From positions 2,294,001 to 2,358,000 of the forward strand of contig CBDCSF010000013.1 in NCBI GenBank assembly GCA_965221445.1: a stretch of DNA of 64,000 nt. The letters run 5' to 3'. The notes under the pieces were generated by a model, which saw only the letters and a list, made by a program, of their open reading frames with translations, did not search any database and had not been told where the DNA came from. The DNA comes from MPNP01 sp965221445 (GTDB lineage: Bacteria > Pseudomonadota > Alphaproteobacteria > Rhodobacterales > Rhodobacteraceae). The position numbers and the translations under genes were made by a program. Positions 52,139 to 61,376 of the stretch are shown one piece after another (the first letter of the stretch is position 1; the number at the start of each line of letters is the position of its first letter).

Positions 52139-53488
52139 ATGCAAAAAAAACGGTTACAGGTTGTCCTTGGCGATAGCCGGCAGCCGGTGGGGGAATTGCT
52201 TTATGTGTCTGAAATCCAGCGAGACTACAGCGTATTTACCTATGCCAGCGAATGGCTGGAAGCACCCAACTGTTTTGAATTGGAACCGGCACTGCCCCTG
52301 AGCCTAACGCCCTATTATTTCGTTGGCGATCGCGAGGATACGCGTGCCTCCATGCCGCAATGTGTTTCTGATTCATTGCCGGACAGTTGGGGACGAGACG
52401 TGTTAAGCAGGTATCTCGGTTTTCCTCCCTCCGAGCTGGATTGCCTGGTCAAAACCAATGACACAACCCGCATAGGAGCTCTCCGTTTCGTTGATGGCGA
52501 TGGTAAAGCCCTAGCCCCACCAACAGACTATCCCATACCAAGACTAAACACCTTGCCGAAACTGGAAAGGCTACACCGCGCTTTTGAGAAAAGAAGCCAA
52601 GCCGAAGTAACAAGTACCCAGGTTGGTCCGCATTATGAGGATGTCAGCCGCCAACTTCTTGGCATTTCTGCCGGTCTGGGTGGTGCCCGGCCCAAATCCG
52701 ACTATGATGACCAAGGAACATTGGCCATTGCCAAATACACATCGGTGCACGACCGGGTTTCGGTGGTACGTGCTGAAGTTGCCACCTTGAGTCTATCCCG
52801 TTTATGCGGTCTTTATACGGCTGATGCCAGGCTTGAGTTGAAGGGTTCATCCTATCCGGTAGCCATAATCAGGCGTTTTGACCGACAGGGGAACAAACGC
52901 CTGCATTATCTTTCGGCGCAAAGCATGTTGCAGGCAAAGCACCGTTCTCTGTGCTTTTATACTGATCTTGTCGAACAGATGCGAGTTTATGGCGCCAATC
53001 CTGTTGGTCAGTTTCGCGAGCTTTACCGGCGGGCTCTTTTTGACTGTTTGATTAAGAACAAGGACAATCATCTGCGCAATCATGGGTTTCTTTATACCGG
53101 CCTCAACAACAAGTGGAATCTCTCGCCAGCCTTTGATATAAATCCAAATCCGACCAAGGGGCACGGTCTGCAAACCGGTATCAGTGAACTCAGCGGCGCT
53201 GAAGGTTCCATTGTCGGGGCCATTGAGGCCGCACCGTTTTTTGAAATGGCCAAAGATGATGCGGTAAAGCTGGTGGGCACCATGGCCAGGACCATCACCA
53301 ATAGCTGGCCAACTCTTTTTCGCCAACATGGCATGGAAACGGACGACATCAAATACTTTGCTCCGGCTTTTGACCACCGGGAAATGCGCCAGGCTCTGGC
53401 ACTGACTAACTCGCCCTCACCGGTCCCACCACCGCTTTCGGTGGTAGCCAAACGACCGGCCCGACCGAGGTCCGGGTCGCGGCCATAG
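52139..53488 (+). CDS. hipA: HipA-like Ser/Thr kinase toxin (module 2)
   Basis: 449 aa from the ATG at 52139 with AGAGG nearby (TTG at 52133 also in frame). N-terminal RQPVGELLYVSEIQRDYSVF, SAGLGGARPKSDYDDQG, IIRRFDRQGNKRLHYLSAQ, catalytic loop CLIKNKDNHLRNHG and LSPAFDINPNP. Catalytic residues look intact. The C-terminal tail PARPRSGSRP is basic and proline-rich. Codon use is GC-rich compared with coxD and coxE on either side, so the module was probably acquired recently. Confidence 0.87.
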   Translation: MQKKRLQVVLGDSRQPVGELLYVSEIQRDYSVFTYASEWLEAPNCFELEPALPLSLTPYYFVGDREDTRASMPQCVSDSLPDSWGRDVLSRYLGFPPSELDCLVKTNDTTRIGALRFVDGDGKALAPPTDYPIPRLNTLPKLERLHRAFEKRSQAEVTSTQVGPHYEDVSRQLLGISAGLGGARPKSDYDDQGTLAIAKYTSVHDRVSVVRAEVATLSLSRLCGLYTADARLELKGSSYPVAIIRRFDRQGNKRLHYLSAQSMLQAKHRSLCFYTDLVEQMRVYGANPVGQFRELYRRALFDCLIKNKDNHLRNHGFLYTGLNNKWNLSPAFDINPNPTKGHGLQTGISELSGAEGSIVGAIEAAPFFEMAKDDAVKLVGTMARTITNSWPTLFRQHGMETDDIKYFAPAFDHREMRQALALTNSPSPVPPPLSVVAKRPARPRSGSRP

Positions 53489-53738
53489 TTGGGTCAGGTT
53501 CTGATGAATCCCAAAATGGACATCCGGGCAGGGTTCTCTGTTTTCCTGGACTGCATAAGCCGCCGGTCCACCAGTCCTGTGAGTCGAGGAAAAACAACAA
53601 ATATAGCGGCAATATCCATTTCACATTGTGGAAGATGTTTAAACCGAGAGTGCAGATTCAAATATGAAATCCCCAAATGAATACACCCTGCCAAATGTTT
53701 CCGAAAGCACCCTGCCTTTATCTTGAGGGTAATTCACC
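53489..53738. other. spacer between hipA module 2 and coxE
   Basis: 250 bp. The first ~100 bp keep the GC-rich character of the inserted module, the rest returns to AT-rich host style; the change marks the right boundary of the insertion at roughly 53,590-53,650. No repeats or coding segment recognised. Confidence 0.4.
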
Positions 53739-54986
53739 ATGACTAGGGCACAGGATATTCCAAAAGGTGTAATGGTAGAAAATATTACCCATTTCGCCAG
53801 GGCATTACGATCTTCGGGACTAACCGTAGGGACTGGACAAACTGTAAATGCTATTAGAGCAGTAGAAGCTGTTGGTTTATCAACCAGGGAAGACTTTTAC
53901 TCTGTTTTACGATGCTGCTTCGTCAATAGACCCGATCAACTGGTTGTATTTTCTCAAACCTTTGAGCTCTTCTGGCGAGATCCTAGATATCATGATCATA
54001 TGATGTCCATGATGTTGCCAAGTATACGGGGTACGACCGAAGAGAGAAAGCCTGAAGCAGGTATGAAAAGGGCAGGTCAATCTTTGTTGGGGGATCAAGA
54101 GAGGTCGAAAGACAGAACCGGAAATACTAACGAACCGGGAGAGGAAATTGAGGTCGTTTCATTTGGTACCACATCCTATCAGGACAGGTTTAATTCGATG
54201 GATTTTGAACACATGTCTACCTCTGAAACAAGAGAGGCTAAAAGGGTTATTGCAGAGCTTGAACTCCCTGTAAAGCAGATGGTTTCAAGAAGATACAAAC
54301 CTAACCCAAAGGGAAAAAATTCCGACTGGAAAACAACCATGAAAATTGCTGCCAGACAAGGAGGAGAAATTAACAAATTGGGATACCGAAAACCCACTGA
54401 ACGATATCCGAATCTCGTTGCCCTTTGTGATATTTCGGGAAGCATGTCGACCTATTCAAGAATGTTGCTTCACTTCCTTCACTCAGTAGCCAATCATCGT
54501 ACCAATAAATGGGCCAAGGTCCATTCCTTTACCTTTGGTACAAGATTGACCAACATAACCCGTAACCTTGCCATAAATGACGTGGACCAAGCTCTCGAAT
54601 CCGCTGGTAAGGAAGCTTCTGATTGGGAAGGTGGTACGAGGATTGGCGAGTGCTTGAAGGAATTTAATTTTAAATGGTCAAAGCGAGTTCTGGGACAGGG
54701 GTCTTTGGTCCTATTAATATCTGATGGGCTGGAAAGTGGTGATGTTACTCAATTGGAACAGGAAATGAAACGACTTCAATTGAGTGCACGTCGACTGATA
54801 TGGGTAAATCCTCTTCTGCGATGGGAAAATTTTACTCCCAAGGCCAGGGGAATAAGGGCCATGCTCCCATTTGTGAGTTGTTTCAAATCTGCCCACAACA
54901 TAAATTCACTTGTAGGATTGTCAAAAGTTCTGAATAATTCTATTGACGATGGAGAGAAAAGCAGGCTCATGGAGACACTGCACTAA
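53739..54986 (+). CDS. coxE: CoxE-like von Willebrand factor A protein
   Basis: 415 aa. The C-terminal half carries a VWA domain with the MIDAS motif LCDISGSMSTYSRMLLHFLH and later GGTRIGECLKEFN and LLISDGLES. The N-terminal half is the CoxE-specific helical region. CoxE works with the CoxD ATPase in maturing the Mo centre. Its partner coxD is 2.5 kb upstream, beyond the inserted module. Confidence 0.89.
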   Translation: MTRAQDIPKGVMVENITHFARALRSSGLTVGTGQTVNAIRAVEAVGLSTREDFYSVLRCCFVNRPDQLVVFSQTFELFWRDPRYHDHMMSMMLPSIRGTTEERKPEAGMKRAGQSLLGDQERSKDRTGNTNEPGEEIEVVSFGTTSYQDRFNSMDFEHMSTSETREAKRVIAELELPVKQMVSRRYKPNPKGKNSDWKTTMKIAARQGGEINKLGYRKPTERYPNLVALCDISGSMSTYSRMLLHFLHSVANHRTNKWAKVHSFTFGTRLTNITRNLAINDVDQALESAGKEASDWEGGTRIGECLKEFNFKWSKRVLGQGSLVLLISDGLESGDVTQLEQEMKRLQLSARRLIWVNPLLRWENFTPKARGIRAMLPFVSCFKSAHNINSLVGLSKVLNNSIDDGEKSRLMETLH

Positions 54987-55012
54987 ACCGTTTTGGCGTT
55001 TTTTTCGAGTTA

Positions 55013-56053
55013 ATGAATTTGTTTCAAATAATGACGAAATATGCTGGTAATATGAAAAGACCCGAGTACGAACAGATTCCCGAGATAGCCCTGAACTGGT
55101 ATCAGGAAGGGAATGCAGCAATTGCTTCAGTAACTCAAACTTGGGGTTCCGCCCCGAGACCAGTTGGTAGCCAATTGGCAATTAGTGCAAAAGGTGAAAT
55201 TGCAGGTTCGGTTTCGGGGGGGTGTGTAGAAGGTGCGGTTGTATCTGAGGCACTGGAAGCAATGGGGACAGAAAAACCGGTAATGCTTGAATTCGGTGTG
55301 GCTGACGAGGATGCCTTCGCAGTTGGTTTGGCATGCGGTGGAAAAATAAAAGTTCTGGTTGAACCAATTGGCGGTCAATTAGGGCTGACCGAAGAAAAAT
55401 TGCAAGAGCTTGTTTCTCATCGGGCACAGGGAATTCCAACCATTGTTAAAACGACCCTTAACTCATGGGAAAGCGCCGTAATACCCTATGGCACGCCCCG
55501 AATGAGTAGTGACCTTTTTCAAGCCCTGGAGCAAGATAAAAGCGGGGTTGTTGATGGAACATTTATTAATGTTTTCAATCCACCATTGAAATTGATAGTG
55601 GTAGGCGGTGTACACATTGCCCAACCGTTAATCCAGATTGCTCGTCATTCTGGTTACCAGACCATGATCATTGATCCCAGAGAATCATTTGGGTCGAAAG
55701 CACGTTTCCCTGGCGAACGGATTAGTAACGAATGGCCGGACGAGGTCATTAGAGAGGAAAATCCTGATCTGAGAACAGCAATTGTGACACTGACGCATGA
55801 TCCCAAGATTGATGATTCTGCCATTCATGAAGCCCTTAAATCTCCTGCTTTTTATATTGGCTGTCTAGGGTCAACCAGAACGCATGCCAAAAGGTTGTCC
55901 AGATTAAGAGAAAAAGCTATTCCAGAAGATCAACTGGCGAGGTTACATGGGCCCATAGGTTTGGATATAGGTTCACGTACCCCGGCTGAGATTGCCATTG
56001 CCATTATGTCTGAAATTACCCAGGTCCTCAGGAAGGGAAAAGAACAATTATGA
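55013..56053 (+). CDS. XdhC/CoxF-family molybdoenzyme maturation protein
   Basis: 346 aa, binds Moco and inserts the sulfurated cofactor into xanthine-dehydrogenase-type enzymes. Features: TWGSAPRPVGSQLAIS, GSVSGGCVEGAVVSEA, GLACGGKIKVLVEPI (conserved Cys), Rossmann-like LIVVGGVHIAQPLIQIA and YIGCLGSTRTHAKRLSRL, and DIGSRTPAEIAIAIMSE. An N-terminal stretch before MKRPEYEQ may not be translated. ATGA overlap with the next gene. Confidence 0.9.
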   Translation: MNLFQIMTKYAGNMKRPEYEQIPEIALNWYQEGNAAIASVTQTWGSAPRPVGSQLAISAKGEIAGSVSGGCVEGAVVSEALEAMGTEKPVMLEFGVADEDAFAVGLACGGKIKVLVEPIGGQLGLTEEKLQELVSHRAQGIPTIVKTTLNSWESAVIPYGTPRMSSDLFQALEQDKSGVVDGTFINVFNPPLKLIVVGGVHIAQPLIQIARHSGYQTMIIDPRESFGSKARFPGERISNEWPDEVIREENPDLRTAIVTLTHDPKIDDSAIHEALKSPAFYIGCLGSTRTHAKRLSRLREKAIPEDQLARLHGPIGLDIGSRTPAEIAIAIMSEITQVLRKGKEQL

Positions 56054-57543
56054 AATTTGGCACCTGCCAGACCAGAGAGGGGCTAGGGAATATTTTGGCC
56101 CACTCAGTGCTGGCAGATGGTAAAAAGATAAAAAAAGGTAAGATATTAAACCAAGGGGACATAGAGCTACTTCAGAATTCTGGTATTCAGGAAATAATGG
56201 TTGCTAAGCTTGGTGGAGATGATCTGGGGGAGGACGAAGCTGCGGCACTACTTGGGCATACCATTACAACAGTGGAACCTACTCTGTTTATATCTTCTCC
56301 CTTCACAGGTAGAGTTAACATTTATTCCTCGCAGGCTGGTTTACTGGAATTCGATTCAAAGAGAATCACCGAATTTAATCTGGTAGATGAGGCTATTACA
56401 CTGGCCACATTGCCAAATTTTGCCAGAGTTGAGAAAAACCAGCTTGTAGGTACAGTTAAAATTATCCCCTACGGGGTGGCTAGGTCAAAGGTGTTGGAAG
56501 CTTCGACACTGCTTGAAGGAGTTGTAGAATTCAGGGAAGTTCTTATCAAACGAGCTGATTTGATTATTACCACACCTTCAGGTGAAAAGGATAGGCTTTC
56601 TGAAAAGGGTATTGAGGTAACCACATCGCGTTTAAAAGGGCTTGGTATTTCGCTGGATCAGGTATTCTTTGAACTACATGAAGCAGATAAATTGGGAACA
56701 GCCTTCAAAAAAACCAACTCACCCTTGGTATTGGTTATGACCTCCACCGCGACTTCTGATACAAATGATACTGGACCCCTGGCTCTTAAATTGGCTGGAG
56801 GAACTGTAAACAGGGTAGGTATACCTGTTGATCCTGGAAATTTACTTTTTTATGGTGAACTTGATTCGAAAAAAATCATAGGCCTTCCGGGTTGTGCTCG
56901 TTCTCCGGCTTTGAATGGTGCTGATTGGGTGTTGGAGAGAATTGTTTGTGGTATTGATCTAACCGATACAGATATTGCTGCAATGGGAGCTGGAGGATTA
57001 CTGAAGGAAATACCGATAAGGAGTCAACCTAGGGATAGAAGGAGAACGGGTCCGCTAAAACCAAATGTGCAGGCAATCCTAATTATTGATTCAATCAACC
57101 AGTGTTTTGACCCCCAACTTTCAACAATCCTTGCTTCACAGATTGAAGGGGTGAGTATTGTGGGTAACCTTTCCAGGGAGGAGATGGCAAAGTATAAAAA
57201 CAGGGAAACTATAAGACTAGTGAGTGTTGTAGGAAGATCAGACAAGTCAAATTTGGTATCCGAGGGTATGGCTTCACTGCCCAGAAAGGCCGATGCGGTA
57301 ATTTTTGTTAACGCCCGAAATGAAGACATAACCTCTCATCTGATCAACCGATTGATCAGTGCCTTCAGTCCGGAAGACGGAAGAGAAATCTGTAAATTCG
57401 TAGGTAATAGTGTCCCTCTGGGTCCACCAATATTATTTGGAAGAAGATTTTTTGAGAATTTGAGTAGTTTGGATTCGGGGCTTAGACCAAATGACCTTCT
57501 CATCGAAGGAAAAGATTATTTGATTGAATTGGACTTGATTTAG
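56050..57543 (+). CDS. MoeA-like molybdopterin-binding protein fused to a degenerate nucleotidyltransferase domain
   Basis: 497 aa. The first ~330 residues form a molybdopterin-binding region (ADLIITTPSGEKDRLSEKG, VMTSTATSDTNDT, GIPVDPGNLLFYGEL, IIGLPGCARSPALNGADW). The last ~150 residues have the outline of a MobA/MocA-type nucleotidyltransferase (EGMASLPRKADAVIFVN, LINRLISAFSPEDGREI, PPILFGRRFFENL), but the nucleotide loop LAAGxSxRMG reads AILIIDSINQCFDPQ and LGDMP reads VNARNED. The domain is likely catalytically dead. Overlaps xdhC by 4 nt. Confidence 0.85.
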   Translation: MKFGTCQTREGLGNILAHSVLADGKKIKKGKILNQGDIELLQNSGIQEIMVAKLGGDDLGEDEAAALLGHTITTVEPTLFISSPFTGRVNIYSSQAGLLEFDSKRITEFNLVDEAITLATLPNFARVEKNQLVGTVKIIPYGVARSKVLEASTLLEGVVEFREVLIKRADLIITTPSGEKDRLSEKGIEVTTSRLKGLGISLDQVFFELHEADKLGTAFKKTNSPLVLVMTSTATSDTNDTGPLALKLAGGTVNRVGIPVDPGNLLFYGELDSKKIIGLPGCARSPALNGADWVLERIVCGIDLTDTDIAAMGAGGLLKEIPIRSQPRDRRRTGPLKPNVQAILIIDSINQCFDPQLSTILASQIEGVSIVGNLSREEMAKYKNRETIRLVSVVGRSDKSNLVSEGMASLPRKADAVIFVNARNEDITSHLINRLISAFSPEDGREICKFVGNSVPLGPPILFGRRFFENLSSLDSGLRPNDLLIEGKDYLIELDLI

Positions 57544-57646
57544 AAAGCAAAATTTGGAATTTTCATTTGGCAAGGTTTTATTTTTGTTTAATTAATTTAG
57601 GATTGTTACCAATTTTCATAAAATTGAAATTTATTGGAGGATATAG

Positions 57647-58111
57647 ATGGCTACAGTAACCATGGCGGTGAATGGTAAATCGGCTTCTGGAGAAGTCGAG
57701 GGAAGAACTTTACTTTCAGATTTCTTAAGGAATGACTTGAATCTGACAGGGACCCATATTGGATGCGATACCAGCCAATGTGGCGCTTGCGTCGTGCACG
57801 TCAATGGAAAGGCGGTAAAGTCTTGCACCATGTTTGCCCTAGAAGCTGAGGGGAGTGAAGTTACAACCATTGAAGGGATGGCTAACCCTGATGGGTCGCT
57901 GGGTACGATCCAGCAGGCATTCCAGGATAATCACGGTTTACAGTGTGGGTTCTGTACACCAGGGATGGTGATGTCAGCCGCAGCTCTTTTAGACGAAAAT
58001 CCCAATCCAACTGAAGCCGAAATTAGAGAATATCTTGAAGGTAACATTTGTCGATGTACGGGATACCACAACATTGTCAAGTCAATCCAGGCCGCAGCCG
58101 CAGCTAGTTAA
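57647..58111 (+). CDS. coxS: CO dehydrogenase-like [2Fe-2S] small subunit
   Basis: 154 aa with two iron-sulfur domains: plant-ferredoxin type GCDTSQCGACVVHVNG (plus Cys in KSC) and the alpha-helical QCGFCTPGM with NICRCTGYHNI. Passes electrons from the Mo site of CoxL to FAD in CoxM. Full length. GGAGG upstream of the ATG. First of coxSLM; the gene order S-L-M is that of form II clusters. Confidence 0.93.
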   Translation: MATVTMAVNGKSASGEVEGRTLLSDFLRNDLNLTGTHIGCDTSQCGACVVHVNGKAVKSCTMFALEAEGSEVTTIEGMANPDGSLGTIQQAFQDNHGLQCGFCTPGMVMSAAALLDENPNPTEAEIREYLEGNICRCTGYHNIVKSIQAAAAAS

Positions 58112-58174
58112 TTGATTCAACCCGAAAGGATAAAGTCCATTCGGATTTTCAACAAGAAACAATAGGAGAAAATC

Positions 58175-60538
58175 ATGTCCGATAACGGTATAGGTGCCAG
58201 TTCCATAAGAAGGGAAGACATTAGATTCCTGAGTGGCAACGGGAAATATACAGATGATATCAACATCCATGGCCAGAAGTACGCTTATTTTCTTCGTTCG
58301 GATATAGCCCATGGCAAAATCAACTCCATTGATACGAGTGCAGCAGAAGCGGTACCAGGTGTAGTCGGTATTTTTACAGGTAATGATTTGGCCGATATAG
58401 GCGGATTGCCTTGTGGTTGGCTGGTGACTGACCGCTTTGGTGAACCAATGAAGGAACCAGCACATCCGGTTCTAGCAGTTGGTAAGGTCAGGCACGTTGG
58501 AGACCCAATAGCTGCTGTTGTCGCCGATTCACTTGAAATAGCAAGAGATGCTGCAGAAGCAATAAAAGTTGATTTGGAAGAATTGCCGGCCGTTATTGAT
58601 ATGAAATCGGCAGTTGAGGGTGGTACTCTTGTCCATGATGAAATTGAAACCAACCTTTGTTATGACTGGGGGTTTGTGGAAGAGAACAGGGATGCTGTTG
58701 ACGAGGCCATCAAGAATGCTCACCACGTTACAACCATGGAGTTGATAAACAACAGATTGATTCCCAATGCCATTGAACCAAGAGTCGCAATCGGCGATTA
58801 TGACGCCTCCAATGATGAATCCACACTCTATTCAACCACCCAAAACCCTCATGTCATTCGTCTGATGATGGGGGCCTTTGTACTCAGTATTCCTGAACAT
58901 AAACTGAGAGTTGTGGCCCCGGATGTTGGCGGAGGATTTGGTTCAAAGATTTACCATTATGCCGAAGAGGCACTTTGTACCTTGGCTGCAAGGAAACTCC
59001 GGGTTCCCGTGAAATGGACAGCCAGCAGGACGGAATCATTCATTACCGATGCACATGCCCGTGATCACGTTACCAAGATTGAATTGGCTCTCGATGAAAA
59101 GGGTATTTTTCAGGCAATCAGAACCGATACTTATGCCAATATGGGTGCCTACTTATCACTTTTTGCCACGTCAATTCCAACCTGGTTACATGGAACATTG
59201 ATGGCCGGAAACTATAAAACTCCCTTGATTTACGTAAATGTCAAGGCGGTCTTTACCAATACAGTTCCTGTTGATGCCTACAGGGGTGCAGGAAGACCTG
59301 AAGCGACTTTCCAATTGGAAAGAGTAATTGACAAGGCTGCTCTGGAAATGGGAATTGATAGAGTCGAACTCAGGAGAAGGAATTTTATCCAGAAGGATGA
59401 ATTCCCATATGCAACGCCGGTGGCTCTTGAATATGATACAGGCGATTATGTCGCACTCATGGACAAACTCCATGCAATGGCCGATTTGGACAGTTTTGAG
59501 GCTAGGGCCAATGCGTCCAAGGAAAAGGGTCTCTTGCGAGGATTGGGCATTAACTCCTATGTCGAGGCTTGCGGTATAGCTCCTTCCAACCTCGTTGGGA
59601 TGCTTGGGGCAAGAGCCGGTCTTTACGAAAGCGCAACGGTTAGGGTAAATGCGACCGGATCAATTACCGTTATGACTGGTTGCCATTCACATGGGCAGAG
59701 CCATGAAACCACTTTCCCCCAAATAGTTGCGGATATGATTGGGATATCAGAAGATCAGGTTCATATCCAGCATGGAGATACATCCAATACACCGATGGGA
59801 ATGGGGACCTATGGTTCCAGATCAATGGCAGTAGGTGGAGTCGCCATGGTAAGGGCAACCGAGAAAATCCTGGCCAAGGCAAAGAAAATTGCTGCCCACC
59901 TGATGGAAGCCTCTGCCGAGGATATTGAATTGAAGGAAGGTAATTTTTCTGTTGCAGGAACCGACAAATCGGTGGCTTGGGGTGAAGTCTGTCTAGCAGC
60001 CTATGTTCCCCACAACTATCCGCTTGAAGAAATGGAACCTGGATTGGAGGAAACTGCATTTTACGACCCGGCAAACTTTACTTTCCCGTCTGGGGCTTAT
60101 GCCTGTGAAGTTGAAGTTGATCCCGAAACCGGTAAAGTCGATATCTGCTCCTTTGCCGCAATAGATGATTTTGGTAATGTGATCAACCCAATGGTGGTTG
60201 AGGGGCAGGTACATGGAGGTGTAGCACAGGGTGTTGGGCAGGCTTTGCGGGAGCACGCCGTTTACGATGAAAACGGGCAATTGCTTTCCGGGACCTATAT
60301 GGACTATTCCATGCCGAGAGCCGATGATTTGCCAAGCTTCATAGTTGATCATTCATGCAATACACCTTGTACTCATAATCCGTTGGGTGTGAAAGGGTGC
60401 GGTGAAGCTGGTGCGATAGGGTCTCCACCAACTGTAGTCAATGCAGTTGTCGATGCTCTAAACAGGGGAGGTTATAACATCTCTCACATAGACATGCCCT
60501 TGTCACCTTTGAGGGTTTGGTCAGCAATCAATGGATAA
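58175..60538 (+). CDS. coxL: form II CO dehydrogenase-like molybdenum hydroxylase large subunit
   Basis: 787 aa xanthine-oxidase family large subunit. Active-site loop VDAYRGAGRPEATF (about residue 370) is AYRGAGR, the form II signature; form I CO dehydrogenase has AYxCSFR with the Cu-binding Cys. Moco contacts APDVGGGFGSKIY, GCHSHGQSHETTF, and the catalytic Glu in GVKGCGEAGAIGSP are intact. Oxidises an unknown substrate rather than reliably CO. AGGAG precedes the ATG; 63 bp after coxS. Confidence 0.94.
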   Translation: MSDNGIGASSIRREDIRFLSGNGKYTDDINIHGQKYAYFLRSDIAHGKINSIDTSAAEAVPGVVGIFTGNDLADIGGLPCGWLVTDRFGEPMKEPAHPVLAVGKVRHVGDPIAAVVADSLEIARDAAEAIKVDLEELPAVIDMKSAVEGGTLVHDEIETNLCYDWGFVEENRDAVDEAIKNAHHVTTMELINNRLIPNAIEPRVAIGDYDASNDESTLYSTTQNPHVIRLMMGAFVLSIPEHKLRVVAPDVGGGFGSKIYHYAEEALCTLAARKLRVPVKWTASRTESFITDAHARDHVTKIELALDEKGIFQAIRTDTYANMGAYLSLFATSIPTWLHGTLMAGNYKTPLIYVNVKAVFTNTVPVDAYRGAGRPEATFQLERVIDKAALEMGIDRVELRRRNFIQKDEFPYATPVALEYDTGDYVALMDKLHAMADLDSFEARANASKEKGLLRGLGINSYVEACGIAPSNLVGMLGARAGLYESATVRVNATGSITVMTGCHSHGQSHETTFPQIVADMIGISEDQVHIQHGDTSNTPMGMGTYGSRSMAVGGVAMVRATEKILAKAKKIAAHLMEASAEDIELKEGNFSVAGTDKSVAWGEVCLAAYVPHNYPLEEMEPGLEETAFYDPANFTFPSGAYACEVEVDPETGKVDICSFAAIDDFGNVINPMVVEGQVHGGVAQGVGQALREHAVYDENGQLLSGTYMDYSMPRADDLPSFIVDHSCNTPCTHNPLGVKGCGEAGAIGSPPTVVNAVVDALNRGGYNISHIDMPLSPLRVWSAING

Positions 60539-60593
60539 GGTTAATTTGGTAAATTTCATATCTCCATTAGGAATTTCAACAGGAGGATAACAC

Positions 60594-61376
60594 ATGTACG
60601 ATTTTTCATTACACAGGGCTGGAAGTCTGAATGAAGCCATTGAAGCACTTTCTGCCGAGGGAGCACAGCTATTGGCAGGAGGACAAACCCTTATTCCAAC
60701 TTTAAAGAACCGGCTTGCCAGTCCAGATGTACTCGTTTCCATCGGGGGGCTTTCGGAACTGCAGGGAGTTTCTGAAGCGGATGGTACAGTCTCAATCAAG
60801 GCAGGTACAACTCATGGCATAGTAGCAGTTTCAGTAAAAGATTATCCTGCCTTGGCAGCTTTGGCTGGTAATATAGGCGATCCTGCAGTACGAAACCGCG
60901 GTACCATTGGTGGCAGTTTGGCAAATAATGATCCTTCAGCCTGCTATCCAGCTGTAGCCTTGGCTTCCAATGCTTCAATTGTTACCAACAAGAGGTCAAT
61001 TTCTGCCTCGGATTTCTTTATTGGAATATTTGAAACCTGTCTTGAGGAAGGTGAGTTGATTACCCAGGTTGATTTTCCAGTTCCTGATGCAGCAAACTAT
61101 CAAAAATTTGATCAACCGGCTTCAAGATTTGCACTTGTTGGGGTTTTTGTTGCCAAGTATGGGAACGATGTCAGGGTCGCAGTTACGGGAGCTTCCGAGG
61201 ATGGTGTTTACAGATGGTCCGATGCAGAAAATGCATTGACGTCTGATTTTTCTTCCTCCGCAATTGATGGGCTGGAGGTTGATTCAGAGGATATGATTGA
61301 GGATATACATGGGTCCAAAAGGTATCGAGCCAACTTGGTCAAGGTACTGACCAGGCGAGCTGTTGATGCCTGTTAA
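60594..61376 (+). CDS. coxM: CO dehydrogenase-like FAD-binding medium subunit
   Basis: 260 aa, FAD-binding PCMH-type domain with AGGQTLIPTLKNRLASP and GTIGGSLANNDPSACYP, and the C-terminal CO_deh_flav_C region. A little shorter than usual (about 285). AGGAGG site close to the ATG. Last gene of the cox operon; a large two-part hairpin lies 59 bp after its stop. Confidence 0.92.
   Translation: MYDFSLHRAGSLNEAIEALSAEGAQLLAGGQTLIPTLKNRLASPDVLVSIGGLSELQGVSEADGTVSIKAGTTHGIVAVSVKDYPALAALAGNIGDPAVRNRGTIGGSLANNDPSACYPAVALASNASIVTNKRSISASDFFIGIFETCLEEGELITQVDFPVPDAANYQKFDQPASRFALVGVFVAKYGNDVRVAVTGASEDGVYRWSDAENALTSDFSSSAIDGLEVDSEDMIEDIHGSKRYRANLVKVLTRRAVDAC

Noticed and set aside
53489..53694. open frames on both strands between hipA module 2 and coxE
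   Set aside because: No recognisable protein; GC-rich DNA gives long open frames by chance.
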